Positions 38,801 through 51,330 of a stretch of DNA of 64,000 bases are shown piece after piece. The notes below the pieces were generated by a model, which worked only from the letters and a program-made list of their open reading frames with translations, ran no database searches and had not been told where the DNA came from. The DNA comes from Struthidea cinerea (Eukaryota > Chordata > Aves > Passeriformes > Corcoracidae). Made by a program: the position numbers and the translations under genes. The stretch covers positions 193,159-257,158 of the forward strand of contig VZTI01001288.1 in NCBI GenBank assembly GCA_013397865.1. The letters are read 5' to 3'. Every line of letters starts with the position of its first letter. Position 1 is the stretch's first letter.

Positions 38801-40639
38801 TTTCAGTAGCTGGTCCCATTGGAGTGGGTTCAACCCCATTGATTCCAATGGCAGCCAATCTGTGTGGATGAGTGTTTTCATGTCCACAGATACATGTAAT
38901 GGTTTGGAAGACATTTATGTGCCTGATATAATTAAACCCAGTGGTTTTATATTCCTTCATGTTGGCATAGTGGAGATGTTATGAGAATACCAGCTCTTTC
39001 CTTATGGAAAGGTCTTACCGAATTTAATAAGAAAACAATAACCATTCTTGGTCTTTGGAGCTTTTTGAATAGGATTTAAAACCGAATTACATCATTGCAA
39101 TTCTATAGAATGTCTTAAAAAGTCTTTGCAAGAGGGGATCATTCTCTATCAAATTTTAAAGATTACACAGCCATTTCCATAGATTATTTCATTTCTCTCC
39201 ACTTCTACTGGTTGCACTCCTCTTAATTTCTGTGGGGTTTTCCCATATGGCACGTATTATTTTGGCCGTAAAACTACTCCCTGAGGCAACACAGGCCATG
39301 AAAGACGCACAGCCTCAGTTCAGCCCAATGAAATCCCATTAGCTTCCAGAAAGACTGAGTCAGGTTTGCAAAACCATTTTGTGTCCCTGTTCCATACACG
39401 TGTTCCAGTGCTGTGCACACGGATGTTCCTTGCCCTGTGGAGGACCCAGCCTTCAGTCCCAAATCTGAGATGTTTTAGTTCCTATGTGTGACTCAGGAGG
39501 CGTGCCAGAGCCCGTCACACTTAGTGGCATATTGAAGAGATTAGTGGTGTGATCAATTAAAACATTTTAAATTTTAATCAGCTTTTTCTTCCAAGCTTCC
39601 CCTCCTTTGCGCTGTGCCTCCCAGCGGTGTTTATGATGTGTTATGAGCCACCACGTGCTCCCCTCCTCCTTGCTGCAGGGCCAGTGCTGATCAGCCTTAC
39701 GGCCATTTGGGCTCCTTGGGGCTTCCCTGTGTCCCTGTGGCTGTGCCCACCCGTGCTCAGCCACCCTTGGGAGCACCCTTCCATCCACACCAGTGCCCCA
39801 CGGGAGGCCACGAGGTTAAATAACGCCCCCTGACCATCAGCCCTGGCCAGGAGCAGCCCGACCTCTTCATTGATGAGAAGCTCCTCTCCAAAGAGCTGCG
39901 GTCAGCGCTAATCAGGGCTGAACCTCACAGGCTTGCATGTCTTCCCTGCGCTTTGGGATACCAGGAGTGCACTCTCCTGCTTGCTGCTGGTGTGCTGTGG
40001 TGGGTGGGTGGGACGCCTTTCAGCTGTCACCTTACCATTGACCTTATGATTTATTTTGATTAACCTAAGCCTACTGAATTCCAGCCCTTCTTGTAGAGCC
40101 CAGTGCAACCTGCAGCACAACCCCAGGCCTAATTCGGGTAAGCACAGCGTACGGCTTCGCTTACGTTCATTTTGCAGTGATTTATTTTTTCTTCTCATAC
40201 CCTTATGAAAGTGGACACCACCCGTGGATGGTGGGGTCAGACTTCACCTTCTCTCGCATGTGCTTAAGTAAGCAAATGTCTTTGAGGCGACTTCAAAGCA
40301 GGGAATTGGGAGCAGGGCAGATTTTTAGCCCTGGAACGAACAGCTTGGCATGTTGAGATTGAACCCCAGCATGGTGCTGGATGTGTGGGTGTCTTGGACG
40401 TAGCAGGGTGTAATACTAGCCCAGAAGAAAGCATGATTCTGGCATAGGTTGGTACAGCTGCACTTTTGCCAGGGGACTGATTTTGATTTCCAGAGAAGCA
40501 GACCTAGTCCATAGTTTGACATCTGAGATTTTAAAGTTATCCAGTGCGGGGTGTATGCCTCAACCTGATTACATTGCACAAAGAGTGGCCAGGCCCTTCA
40601 TTTCAAGGAAGCCACACCGTTTTCTTCCAGGAGAGCATC
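32895..40639. other. Non-coding unique sequence, no gene recognised
   Basis: No exon or RNA gene was recognised. The region around 35300-35700 is GC-richer and carries overlapping open frames on both strands (35356-35814 and 35451-36017, minus), a sign of low stop density rather than coding. A G-quadruplex motif at 35521-35543 is listed separately. AT-rich stretches around 33220-33420 and 37040-37480 contain no recognised repeat. Confidence 0.55.
35521..35543 (+). other. G-quadruplex motif
   Basis: Four G-runs of 3, 6, 3 and 3 bases are separated by loops of 1, 4 and 3 bases (35521-35523, 35525-35530, 35535-35537, 35541-35543). This satisfies the usual G3+N1-7 rule on the plus strand. It lies in a GC-richer patch without a recognised promoter. 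Confidence 0.75.
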
Positions 40640-41060
40640 TGATCCCTCCAAGCCTGACTAGAAATCACTTAACAGTGGGAATTTACTCCTATAACAGCAC
40701 AAATAATTTACAGCGAGGCTTTTGCCATTATTATTCTGCTGCATTTCTTCGAGATACAAAATTATTTTATATTGCATATTTTCCCATGCCCTTTCCCTGC
40801 TTACACTGTCTGCCTCGACTCGTTGCTAATGACGTTTGTTGACAAGCTCAGCGCATTTTGATAAGTCTTCTGCCAAAGTGTCTCTAACAAAAATAAGAAG
40901 AATGACAAGTGGAACAGCGCAAAGAGGATTCCAACAGCAACAACCGAAGGTTAAGGCAGCATAAAACAGGGGGAAAACATAACAAAAACAGAACACAGTG
41001 AGCCCAGATTGCCTTTGTTAAGAATATTTAACGCTTAATTTTGTTTTATAACCCTGGCTC
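40640..41060. promoter_or_regulatory. Candidate conserved non-coding element (composition only)
   Basis: The block is non-repetitive, has several CpG dinucleotides in otherwise AT-rich DNA, and contains words such as AATTATTTTATATTG, TGACGTTTGTTGACA and TTTGTTAAGAATATTTAACG. Retained CpG and dense factor-like words are features of vertebrate conserved elements, but conservation is not shown here. Confidence 0.22.
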
Positions 41061-42902
41061 CCAAGCTATGTGCGCAACTTAGATTCCCTTGTTTTGCAGT
41101 TGTAGGAATCTGCCTTCAATTCCTGCTGGGGCAGGGGGAGCTCTGTGTATGTATTTTGCACCTTCAGTCTTTGGCCTCGTAGGTTTTTGGTCTTCTAAAG
41201 AGTCAGAGCAAGGACACCTCTCCTGAGCATGTGGCTGGAGAAGGCTGGTGGCTCACAGACCCTCAGCATGGCTTCCTGCCGAAGAGCAGAGATCCCACAG
41301 CGCTGAGGTGGGGCAAATATAATGGGGAGTGTGTAGCCAAGCATTTGGGACATTTCCTGGTTTGGCACAGCCAGTTCTGCACCATCTGGGGGCCCGTATC
41401 TGACCCTCTGCACAGCTGGGGAGAGGGGGTGAGAAGCTGCTGCAAGGGTGAAGTTCCCAAGCACGGCACCAGCTGCTCCTGGCAGGGCATTGAAGCAGGG
41501 AGTGGGAACAACCTCATCCCTTATTCCTCAACCCTTGGACCCCTTCCCTGCCTCCTCCACCATCACTGTTCAGTTTTGGAAGGCACCTGTGATTTCTCAG
41601 CTCTGTGACTCTCCCTCCTCCACATGAAAGAAGAAAATCAGTCCTGGGTGAGTGACTTTGCCTCCGTTTGGGCTTCACCAGGTGGTGATGTCACAATTGT
41701 TAAGTGATGGCCTCATAAGACAACTGGGCAATCGGGGTGGTTGGCTGGGGTTTGTGCCTTAGGCATGTAAGGAGCAATAAATGTACAACAGAATCAGCAG
41801 CGGACGATTTGATGGGAGATTTCAATGCAGCCAGTAAAGGCATCTCCTCATGTTAGACCTTGGTGCCGTCAGCTGGGACGGAGTGCAGGGAAAATCAGTG
41901 ACAGGACCATTTAATACGCATGAAATAGCCCTGTTTGAAATTCTGGAGCTTTCTGCTGAATTTAATAAATCTTTTCAGCTGTTTCACAGAACGCCTTGAA
42001 AACCTTTTCAAAGATGCAGGAAGGCCAATATTTCCAAACAGCTTTAAAGCCCTTGGCCCAAGATCCGGGCTGAGCACAGCTGTGTCTGACCCCAGCGTGA
42101 GAACCAGAGAGGGGCTGAATTCTCCATTTGTTAGTGCTGGGAAGGTCCTGCTTTGGCTCTTCTCCACTGTGAAAAGTCCCTCTTTGAAGCCACGAGGGCT
42201 GAAGTTACAGGTGTCCCAAGGCTGGGATCAGGGACAGCAGCAGCTGCAGGGAGGGGCTGTGTCCCTGGTGTCACCTATGGACCCTCACAGGTGCTGTTAT
42301 CCAGGACAATTTTAGCAGCTTGTGGGAACCGCCATGTGAAAACACGTTATAATGTAATGCCCTTTAGTCAGGAGCAAAGGATTAGATCTGGATTCCTCTC
42401 CTCGTGCCACAAAAGATATTTTTAGTGCCCCTGAAGCCAGCTGGGGTTTCTGCGGAGGGGAGAACTCTGCCCTCTCCTGTAAGGTTTTTCCAGCACTGCC
42501 CTCATCAGTGCTGTGAATGAGTCCTTCTGCTTGATCCATAGTGCACCAATGGGGCTTTTGGAACTTGTTCAAGCAAGTTCAGTTTTTTTAAAGGGAATTT
42601 AGGCACCATTTTTCTTTGGAATTAAGCTCTTGGGCTCTTTACCTGCTGGACACCGAGCTACCAGCTCCCATGGGGTCTGTGTATGAAAGTCCCTCAGGTC
42701 ATAGGGGAGTCTTAGCCCTACAATAAAGTACAGGTGTGTGGGTCCAAGGCACACGGGCATCATCTTGGAGGATGCTGTAAAAGACTTCTGGGGTGAAATG
42801 TTGTGGAGATGATGAACCCTCTGCTGTGCTACCAGCCTTTCCATGGGGCTACAGGGATGCTTGGGATGGTGCTAAGCTGAGCTCCCAAGGGATGAGGGCA
42901 TC

Positions 42903-42925
42903 AAGGACTCAGACTGTGAGTCCTT
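42903..42925. repeat. Short perfect inverted repeat
   Basis: AAGGACTCA (42903-42911) and TGAGTCCTT (42917-42925) form a perfect 9-base stem with the 5-base loop GACTG. It is too short for a microRNA precursor. It may be chance. Confidence 0.8.
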
Positions 42926-43668
42926 CTTGACCAGATTCTACTCCCATGGACATTGGTTACAACTAGTCTAGATTAAACTCTGATTTCTTTTGGATCCCTG
43001 ACCCCACAACAGGACAACCCTGTCCTATAGGGAACCAATACTAGAAAGACACAGCCCAATCCCAAACCACTTTCGAGCAATACCCTTGGAGCCAGGATGG
43101 TCTAGAAGGGTTTTATAGTTTAAATATGCCTGGGTGCCCGAAATAGGAGTGCAGGCATCCATCAACTTAGCAGGTGACAAATCTCCTTGCTTTCAGAGGT
43201 GGATGTTGTCATTGCTTGGCTTCGTGGCACCAGCACCTGGCTTGCTGGAATGGGTTTGTGTCTGCCTTTCCTCTCCTGGCTCTTTGGAAGGTTCCAGTGA
43301 CTGATCTCACTCAGGTTTCAACCCCACCCTGCAAATCCTACATTTCTCACCACCTGCAGCTTCCCATGCATGTTTACTTTCTCCTGCCTTGAGCTGGTGG
43401 CATTGTGCTCCTGCTGGCACAGACCTTGGATCCCACATTTGCAGGTGGAAGTGGCTCTCAGCCTTGGGGCTGATCCTGGCTCCAGGAAAGATCTGGACAG
43501 AGAGGCTCTGCCATGATGTGGTGGGGCTCAGACCCCACCCTGTACCCCAAGCGTGATATGGTGCTTTCTCCTTTCTTCCCTTCATAAAAGGTTAATTTAT
43601 GGTTAATTTTGTTGTTTCGCAAATTCATATCAAACTCCTTCCTTTTTACCCTGTGAAAACAGAATTGT

Positions 43669-43688
43669 AAAAAAAAAAAAAAAAAAAA
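43669..43688. repeat. Poly-A tract, 20 bases
   Basis: This is an uninterrupted A run following GAATTGT. No retroposon body was recognised upstream. Confidence 0.9.
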
Positions 43689-44632
43689 GGCAGCTGAATT
43701 TCAACAAGTTTGAATCAGAAAGCTTTCTCTTCTTTTTTATTTGAAACATCTCTTTCAAAAGTCCTCTGAAAAAATCTGCTTTTCGATCCAAACTTTTTGT
43801 TTGGTTTTGGTTTTTTTCCTGGAATATTCTTCAATTTTCCTAATATGACCAAGTGTGTCTTTCCTGCCTCCCCTCTAAAAACAGTCTGTAAAGAAAATAT
43901 AATCTAATTTTGGGCTGAGCAAAGCCATTGATTCATCTCAGAAGAAAAAGCTGCATGCTTCTCAGTTCTCCAAAGAAAATCTTGCTTTTTTTCTCTCTTT
44001 TTCTCTTTGTCCCACGGTTTTCCCCCTTTGTTCCATGAGGTCGACTTGGGACAATTCCTCCCCTCCCCAGTTTTCAGTATTACACAAGTGGACCAGAAAA
44101 AACAGCCATTCAGCTGCTCCAACCACAATCTAAATGGGAATGAGAAGATATTTCAGCTGTTTCTCTTCGTTTCCATTTTTTCCCAGTTTCTGGCTCAGTA
44201 GCTCCCAGAACCCATTACACTAATTGTCCTTTTCCAAAATCCGACTGTCAACAAAAGGCAGGGAACCAGTCTGACAATTTCAACTGGAGTTTCCACTGCT
44301 TTGGTTCATTCCTGGTTTTGATTCTCACAAACTTCTTTGCCCCCCGAGAAATTTGACATTTTGAGATATTTCCCAAACTTAAATTCGATCCCATAAACTC
44401 TTCCCGCGACAAACATGAAATTCATTATCACAAGTGACACTTCACGGTGGGGCAGATACGAATGTCTCCCTCATTATACGACTTCCAGGCTGTGACGAGA
44501 GAGTGAAAGTGTTTGTGTGGAATTATATGGAATCAGGACGAGGTCGAGCCAATGGTGTGAGCTCCTCAGTGCAAACCCAGCTCCTCGGGTTCCCAGAGGA
44601 AGTTTTCCTCCACATATATGCTTAATTCCTGG

Positions 44633-44680
44633 CCAAAATGCCCCTTTTCCAGCCAAAATGCCCCTTTTCCAGCCAAAATT
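44633..44680. repeat. Short tandem repeat, 20-base unit
   Basis: The unit CCAAAATGCCCCTTTTCCAG occurs twice exactly (44633-44652 and 44653-44672), followed by a partial third copy CCAAAATT. The identity of the copies indicates a recent local duplication. Confidence 0.93.
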
Positions 44681-46626
44681 CATCTCACAGATGCAATGCA
44701 CGTTGTCAAAGGGAACGCTTGGGCTTTGTTCAAGACAATTGTTTGTCAATATGTTTTTCCAGTGTTCCCCTAATGGGAAATGCCTCTCCCAGCAGCACTT
44801 TGACTGCTTGGCTGTATCCAGGATGCTGAAACACGTGGCAGAAACAATAAACTGGTACAATGACATCTTTATATTATGTGCACTGAATTGTTTGAGCTAT
44901 TGAGTGAAGTCAGATCAGTGTTTATCTACGTTTTGCATCACCCGCTGGCGCACTCAGCTTGCAGTGAATAGAATAAATCAGGTGCTCAAAATTAGCCACT
45001 TGCTTAAGGGCTCTATTAAAATACAACCTAAATGCTACTGCAGATCTAGGAGGCACTTGAATTTTCCCTAGCAGAGAGATGTGGGAGTGGGATATGAGAA
45101 CTTCTGGGATAACCCCAGTGAGACCAAACCTGAGCAAAAACTATTTTGTTCTCATTTCCCTCCAAATTTCTCCTTTCCTCTTTTTTGTCTCCTCCAGCCT
45201 AGAGCCTCTGATAAAATGGAACAAATAAGAACCCAGGGTAATTGTTTGCAGCGCTGGGGAACTTTTCTGTGACGTGTCCCAGAGCTTCTGCCGCGAGCCA
45301 GGCGCTGGCAGCTGGTTTCACTTTGGAGCCGTGTACGAGCTCGCAGAGCAGGCAGTTGTTATACATTTACAAACCTCTGTCACTCTGGGGCTCTGCCTTT
45401 GCACCCGCCTCACTTTGCTCCCAGTTTGTTGAGTTCTGCTTTGGTTTTCTTCTTTTTTTTTTTTTAAACTCTCCGCCATTTTTGTTGGGTTTTTTTCATT
45501 CTTTTCTTTTCTTTTTGTTGTTTGCAGAACGAATAAACGTCTTTTCACAAGCAGGAATAAAGCCCTGGACACTCCTGGCTGCTGCTCTCCCTGTGCTACC
45601 ACTCCTTCATGTGTATAAATTTACCAGGGGGTCCAGGAGCTAAAATAGGAAGCACATGGTTTTGTGACTTTACAATTGAAATAAAGAAATCTAATATGAC
45701 AGAAAAAGCATGTTGTTTATGGAACTACAGATTTCAGTGAAGGCCATCCCTACCAAATCATAATTAAAATTACCATAATGACCCCTGAGTTTCATTTGTT
45801 GAGCTGGGAGGAAGGAAAATACGGATATTTTCAGTGGGTTCTGCTGAAACAATTTATTGAGAGCCACAGCTGGTTTTAATGTGCTGATGAGCTGGGAAAA
45901 CAGTCAAAACTGTACTCCAGTCAAGTGACTGTGTAATATCTGAGGGCAGAACCAGACCAAAATCTCTGTCATTTTATTTAATCTAATGAATAGCGTTTTG
46001 TAACTGCAAAACTTAATTGCTCTGCACATATGTTACACGCACACTTCATCCACAGTGCCACCAGCGGAACGAATGAGAACACTTTTAGTCTGATTTATTT
46101 AACTCTTCTAAATTTTTTAAGACTTCTTTGGAATAAACCAAATATTTGGTACGGAGGTCTTCAGCAACCCTTATGCAGGCTACAGGAAGGAAACCTGTGT
46201 TCCTTGAAATAAAAACAACGGAATTTTTTGCAAGAAAGACATTTCTACAAAATTATTTCTACCTTTTTAAGTGGATTTAGGTTTTACACTGGAGTTGCCT
46301 TTGAAGTCAGAGACACAAAACTAATCAACTTTAAAATTAGCACATAAAATTAATGATTGCTGGAGTTGGCAGGCTGACTGGAAAACCAGGACTCTTCTGG
46401 CATTTTCATTTGGAAAAAGCTTCAAAGCTACTGCCTGTGTTTGACATTAGAACTAAGAGCTGAAGAGTGAGGGGGAAAAAAGGAAAATGCCTCCCAAATA
46501 TCAGGTGCAAAGCAAATTTCATGGGACAGAAAACCCCACGCTGTGTTTGCAGCCTCAGATTTGGAGAAATCCCTTAAAGCAAATCTTTTTGCAAACCTCT
46601 GAGTCCCAGATTTTGTTGACTGTTCA

Positions 46627-46682
46627 TTTGTTGGGGTTTTGTTTGGGTTTGTTTTGTGGTTGTTGATGTTGTTGTTTTTCTT
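46627..46682. repeat. GT-rich low-complexity stretch
   Basis: Irregular runs of T and G (GTTTGGGTTTG, GTTGTTGATGTTGTTG) with almost no A or C. This is simple sequence. Confidence 0.8.
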
Positions 46683-47544
46683 CAGCATTTATATGTGAAA
46701 GCAAACAAGGGAACGGTTTGGGGGGAAATAATAGAAGAAGCCACATAATAATTCATAATAAATCCATAGCTGTGCCTTCCCCAGAAGAGCCACACATCTG
46801 CAGGAATGACCAGCTCGTGTTATGAAAGACACTGTTTGATTTGGCTAAACTTGCTTAAAAATCTGAAATCTGCTCCTTCCCTGAAGAGGCTCAGACTTGC
46901 TCACCCACCTTATGACCAAAACCAGCAGCTCAAGCATTTCACTGCACTTTTTGTTTTCCCAGTCAAACAAAGCAAAGTTTTCTGGGAGGGGGGAGAAAAC
47001 GACAGAAAAAAAATTACCTGCTTTGTACCTTCATTAGTGGAAAATTAAGTTCTCCCCCTGCTCTGTGGAGCCAGCTGGGTGTGGGGTTGGTGATGGAAGA
47101 CAGCTGCAAACAAATGTGTTGAGTGAATTAATGTCCTGTGTGATGGTGGAAAAAGAGCTCAGCTCTGCAGGACAAATTTGGTTATCACGGGTTGAGCAAG
47201 GCTGAGAGAAGGGCAGCAGAGGCTGTCTGCAAGTTCAGCTGCAAACTGTGCACTAGTGCTTCAAAAAAAAAAAAAGGAAAGGATGTCACGAGAGAGGAAA
47301 AACGGAAGAGAATATGGGTTTGGAGCAGAAAAACTGGCAAAATATGAGTTGCTATAAGTTGGATTCTTGTTTTCTCGAGTGAATATGGCTTCAAAAGCAA
47401 TTAGCTTCTTGTCACATGCTGGGGCAGCCGTGCCAAACAGTTCAACAACACATTATTTTTGTCATTGCACAAAAGGTGATACTGAGCCCAGAATAACTGT
47501 TTCCATTTATGACTTTGGCTTTTGGCCTAAGCTCAAAGGAAGTG

Positions 47545-47561
47545 AAAAAAAAAAAAAAAAA
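47545..47561. repeat. Poly-A tract, 17 bases
   Basis: This is an uninterrupted A run following GAAGTG. No associated element was recognised. Confidence 0.9.
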
Positions 47562-48149
47562 GAGTGATATCCTTTTCTGAAGGTCTTGGGGCACTTGAGT
47601 CTCAGATGTTGGTGTACAAGAAAGTTTACCAGGGTCCCAGTGTCAACAGAAAAGCCAAATCCCTGAGAGCTTTATTTGGGTTGTTTGGCTGTTCACTGGG
47701 GAGAAAGCCCAGCGCAGAAGCCGTGTGGGATCAGGCAATGAGGCCACAGTGGTTCCTTAGTCCTACACCTACCAAAGCCATTTCTGAGGTGTCAGCAGCT
47801 TCAGGAGGAAGAGGAAGACTGAGTAGCCAAGATTTGTGTATGCCACCAACCCACCAGCTCTGAGCATTATTCCAGCCCCCACTGAGGCACAGCCTCAGAA
47901 ATGCTCCTTAAACACCCCAGGAAAACATTTTGGTCCCTTAATGCGCTCGCACAACACACTGAGAAGGGTGACAGAGCTCCTGCCTGCTAAAAGAAATTAG
48001 TGTTTAACCTGAATATTGATTAAGCCAACAAATCATGCTGAGCAGGCTGCAATAACCAGAGGTACCCACAGGGATAAATGCCAGGTAAAAGAGGGTTTTT
48101 GCTTGCAGGGGAAGGGAGAGCACACTCAGGCTGGAGGTATATGTGGAAA

Positions 48150-48430
48150 TGGATTTAATAAACACCTACTGAGTCTCCCTCCTACTTCCCTGCCTGTAAA
48201 TATCCACCGTGGTATTTTAATCATGATGTTTTTAATAATACAAGAAAATCTTATTAATAATTCCATTTTGGAGTGTTTCTGCTTAGTCAACTCCAGGGCA
48301 ACAGTTAAACTTGACACAACAGTGTTTGCTTTAAAATTGTGTGGGCCATGCCAGTCCACGGGGGTGATTCATTTGCTGGCTAATTAACAAATGCCTAATG
48401 TAAATTTAACATTCACTTTGACTTACATTC
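48150..48430. promoter_or_regulatory. Candidate conserved non-coding element with E-box pair around a homeodomain core
   Basis: An inverted E-box pair, CATTTG (48370-48375) and CAAATG (48388-48393), brackets a TAATTA core (48381-48386). Upstream sequence (48210-48270) is dense in ATTA/TAAT words, and no repeat family is recognised. This arrangement is often found in developmental enhancers bound by bHLH and homeodomain factors, but binding and conservation are inferred only. Confidence 0.28.
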
Positions 48431-50869
48431 CTGCAACCCAAACTTCTTTTTGATTGGGGTAGCTGTAAGTGGAAGCCAAATATTTTCCTTGGTGGGGCCA
48501 AGGGGATGGCATATGCTACTCGTTTAGATTTCCATTTCCTTTGCATCTTTTCAGGGGCTGAAATTCAGGCGTTAATATTTCCGAACACAAAGTCATTTTT
48601 GTATGAAATTTTGCAAGTAAACCCCCCAAGATTTTTGTAGTACTACTAGAAACCAAGTTCTTTCATTGGCAAAAACATAATGTGCCCTATGAGGTTCCTC
48701 CAGTTCCTTCTTCCCAAATTCCTGGTAAATACGTAATTACCCGATTTGGCTTTAAGAGGATTTTGTGCCTTTCCTGTGCTGAGCATCCCTGGGAGCTGGA
48801 GAACCAAGCCAAGCCATTGCTCAATGAAGAGGAGCTTTGGCTCCTGGTCACCTCCCAGCTTCAATAATGTCCCCATTCTCCCAGATGGCGCCTTTTTTTT
48901 TTTTTCCAGGCATTAATGTTTCTGGAATATGGTAACACTGACCGTGACACAAACAGGATCACGGCTTTCCCACAGGCCCACGTAAGAAGACAAACAACTT
49001 AATCCTGGAAAGAGACAGCGGGCTCCTGCAGCTGACCAGGAATATGTTCCCCAAAGGCTGGGAAACGCTGGGTAAACGACGGCAACGCAAAAATGAAAAA
49101 TGAGAAGTTAGTGGGGGTTTGAAGGTGTGAGCCCAAGGTTTGGGGCATGAAATAGTCTGGACTTGGATGACTCCCATCACCGGGCTGTGCACCACGAGCC
49201 CTGTCTGCTGCTCAGGGAGCAGCTTCTGGCTATTCGCCTCCAGTTCTGGAAGGTTCCCTGTGAGGGCAGGACAGCACAGCTCTGTAGGAAGGGGACATGT
49301 CCGTGTTCACCTGCATTCCCTGGCGCAGGTTTGACTGCTCTCAGGAGATGTCCAGAGGTGTCAAAGTCAGCCTCATGCGGAGCCAGTGTGAGGCTGGATG
49401 TAGGAAACCTGCATCTCTCCGAGAGTCTTCCAACCTCTTCCTCAATACCTCCCCCTTTTCATCAGGTTGGGCTCCCAGGGCTCAAGAAGGGTTTCTGGCC
49501 TGGACACCCACCCCATATGTTGCAGCAAGAACTTCTTCAGCTTGAATGCTGGGAAAACCCATGGTAAGCATCCATCATTTAATTTTTTATTTTATTTTTC
49601 TCTTTTTTTTTAAGGGAAGGATTGCAATTTTATGGAACATCTTGACGTTAATGTCCTACTCCAATTGGCTAGCTTTTCCTGTCTCTCTTGTGGGGAAATA
49701 CTTTCTTAATGGAGCTGGATTTTGGGAAGCCTGTCCCAGGAAGTGTGAGACAAGGAGCTCAGAGCTCTCAATGGCATTTCTATCACTTCTGCTGTTTCAC
49801 ATCACAAGTTTGGAAAGGTGGCAGAGACCCTTTTTCTCAGTTTCCAGCTCATCAAGGCAGAGCAAAAGCTGCTGAATCCTGTCAGGGGCTGCTGTGAAGG
49901 GCAATTGAGTCACGTTCCTGAAGAGCATGGGGATCACCTGATGAAAGCCATATGCTGATGTTGGGCTCATCTAACACAGGTTTGATTTCAGGGTTGTTTG
50001 GAAATGACCCAATGGAGAGAGGGAAGACTTGTGAGGACTCCTGAGAAATGCCTGCACAGGATCAACCATCATCCTTTCTCACCAGGAGAGAGATCCAGGC
50101 CTATCTGAGGGGATTTAGTTTAGAAATGGCTCTGCAATGTCTCGATAACATCATTCCAGTGTGATTTCCAGCACCTCCTGGCTACAGCTCTGTCTCGTCG
50201 AGGTGCAGAGATCTCCAAAAATGTCAGGGGGCTTACCAAATTTTGAAATCTCTCAGTGATGTTAATGCACTTTTCACTCAGTTTTGTTGGAGGTTTGGGC
50301 CAGGTCTGCGAGCTGAGCTTGGAAAACCCAGGTTTTGCTCTGAATTTTGCAGCTCAGTCCTGTTGCTGAGACACCCGAGAAGAAGGGCACAAAATACTCA
50401 CAGGGGCTTTCTCTGGCGAGGGAGGGATGCAGAGCCATGAAACACCACCTTGTTTTGCCAGCCAGCAAGGGAGCTGTGCTCTACCCGTGTGTGTTTATGT
50501 TCATATATAATGTATACATAAAATATCTTTGCCCCTGCTGCACGTTCTTCCGCCTTGGTGAGGCTGGAGCTGAGGAAACGCCAGCAAAAATTTCTTTTTG
50601 CAGCTTCCAAAAAACCGGGGTGCCTTCTTCAGATGAAAAATTCATGCCATCCTTCGTGCTGACTGGTGTCTCCCAGACTCCTGTGCTCCCTCCTGGCATG
50701 GGGAAACCTATATAAAGAAATTCGGCTGGCTCTTGAAAAGCATAAATGAGAGGAACTGGCTGCGGGGAGAGGTTTCTGAGGGCTCGAGGAGGAGTTCAAA
50801 CGCTTCGTTCTTCAGCTGCTGGAGATAAAAGCCCTGGTACATTCAATTCCCACTTTCTGCTGCTGCCAA
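48431..50869. other. Non-coding unique sequence, no gene recognised
   Basis: No exon or RNA gene was recognised. A T run lies at 48893-48905 and a T-rich stretch around 49580-49612. Open frames of 134 codons (49163-49567) and 122 codons (50347-50715) have no domain and overlap antisense frames. Confidence 0.55.
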
Positions 50870-51330
50870 TAAGCAGGGGGGCTTCTTCCTCAGCCTCTTA
50901 CCACCGCAGAAATAACAGAGATAAAGCTAACAAAATAAATAAACGCTTTGTGGCTGGAATAGATAATAATTTCACCAGCTGAATATTAAAATATCAAAGC
51001 TCAAGGAAAGGATATATAATTATGGGCCTTTGAAGTTCAATAAAGGTCTGTTTCATCAGCATGGTAGCTGGCATTTCAAATGCAAAGACAGAATGATAAT
51101 ATTGCACTGGCATTTCTGACCCACTGAGAATACATCAGGAGGAGAAGGAAGCCCTTTAAGACAGAAGGCATTTAGACTGTGGCTGATTAATTACCCTACC
51201 TCAAAGTGATCCATCCCTGACAGGAGAATGTTGCTCAGCATCATTTCTCTCCCTTTTACTCCTGCCATATTTTGATTTAAGAAGGGTTGTTTGGCCCAGT
51301 ACGAGCAGGTGATGTGAAACACTGAAATGA
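50870..51330. promoter_or_regulatory. Candidate conserved non-coding element (composition only)
   Basis: This is a non-repetitive block with forkhead-like AATAAATAAAC (near 50934), several GATA words (GATAATAATTTC near 50963, AGGATATATAAT near 51010) and GATTAATTAC (near 51185). Motif density and even composition over about 450 bases suggest a regulatory element. Evidence is texture only. Confidence 0.25.

Larger units (their letters stand above)
41061..48149. other. Non-coding unique sequence, no gene recognised
   Basis: No exon or RNA gene was recognised. Two low-complexity items are listed separately (20 A bases at 43669-43688 and a 20-base tandem repeat at 44633-44680). A GT-rich stretch at 46627-46682 and a T-rich stretch around 45450-45520 are simple sequence. 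The AT-rich section 45670-46020 has a regulatory-like texture but no distinctive motif cluster. Confidence 0.55.

Noticed and set aside
42903..42925. Hairpin considered as a microRNA precursor
   Set aside because: The stem is only 9 base pairs, far shorter than the roughly 30 needed, and the flanks do not extend it.
44633..44680. Direct repeats considered as a CRISPR-like array
   Set aside because: The copies are immediately adjacent with no spacers, and the DNA is vertebrate. It is a simple tandem duplication.
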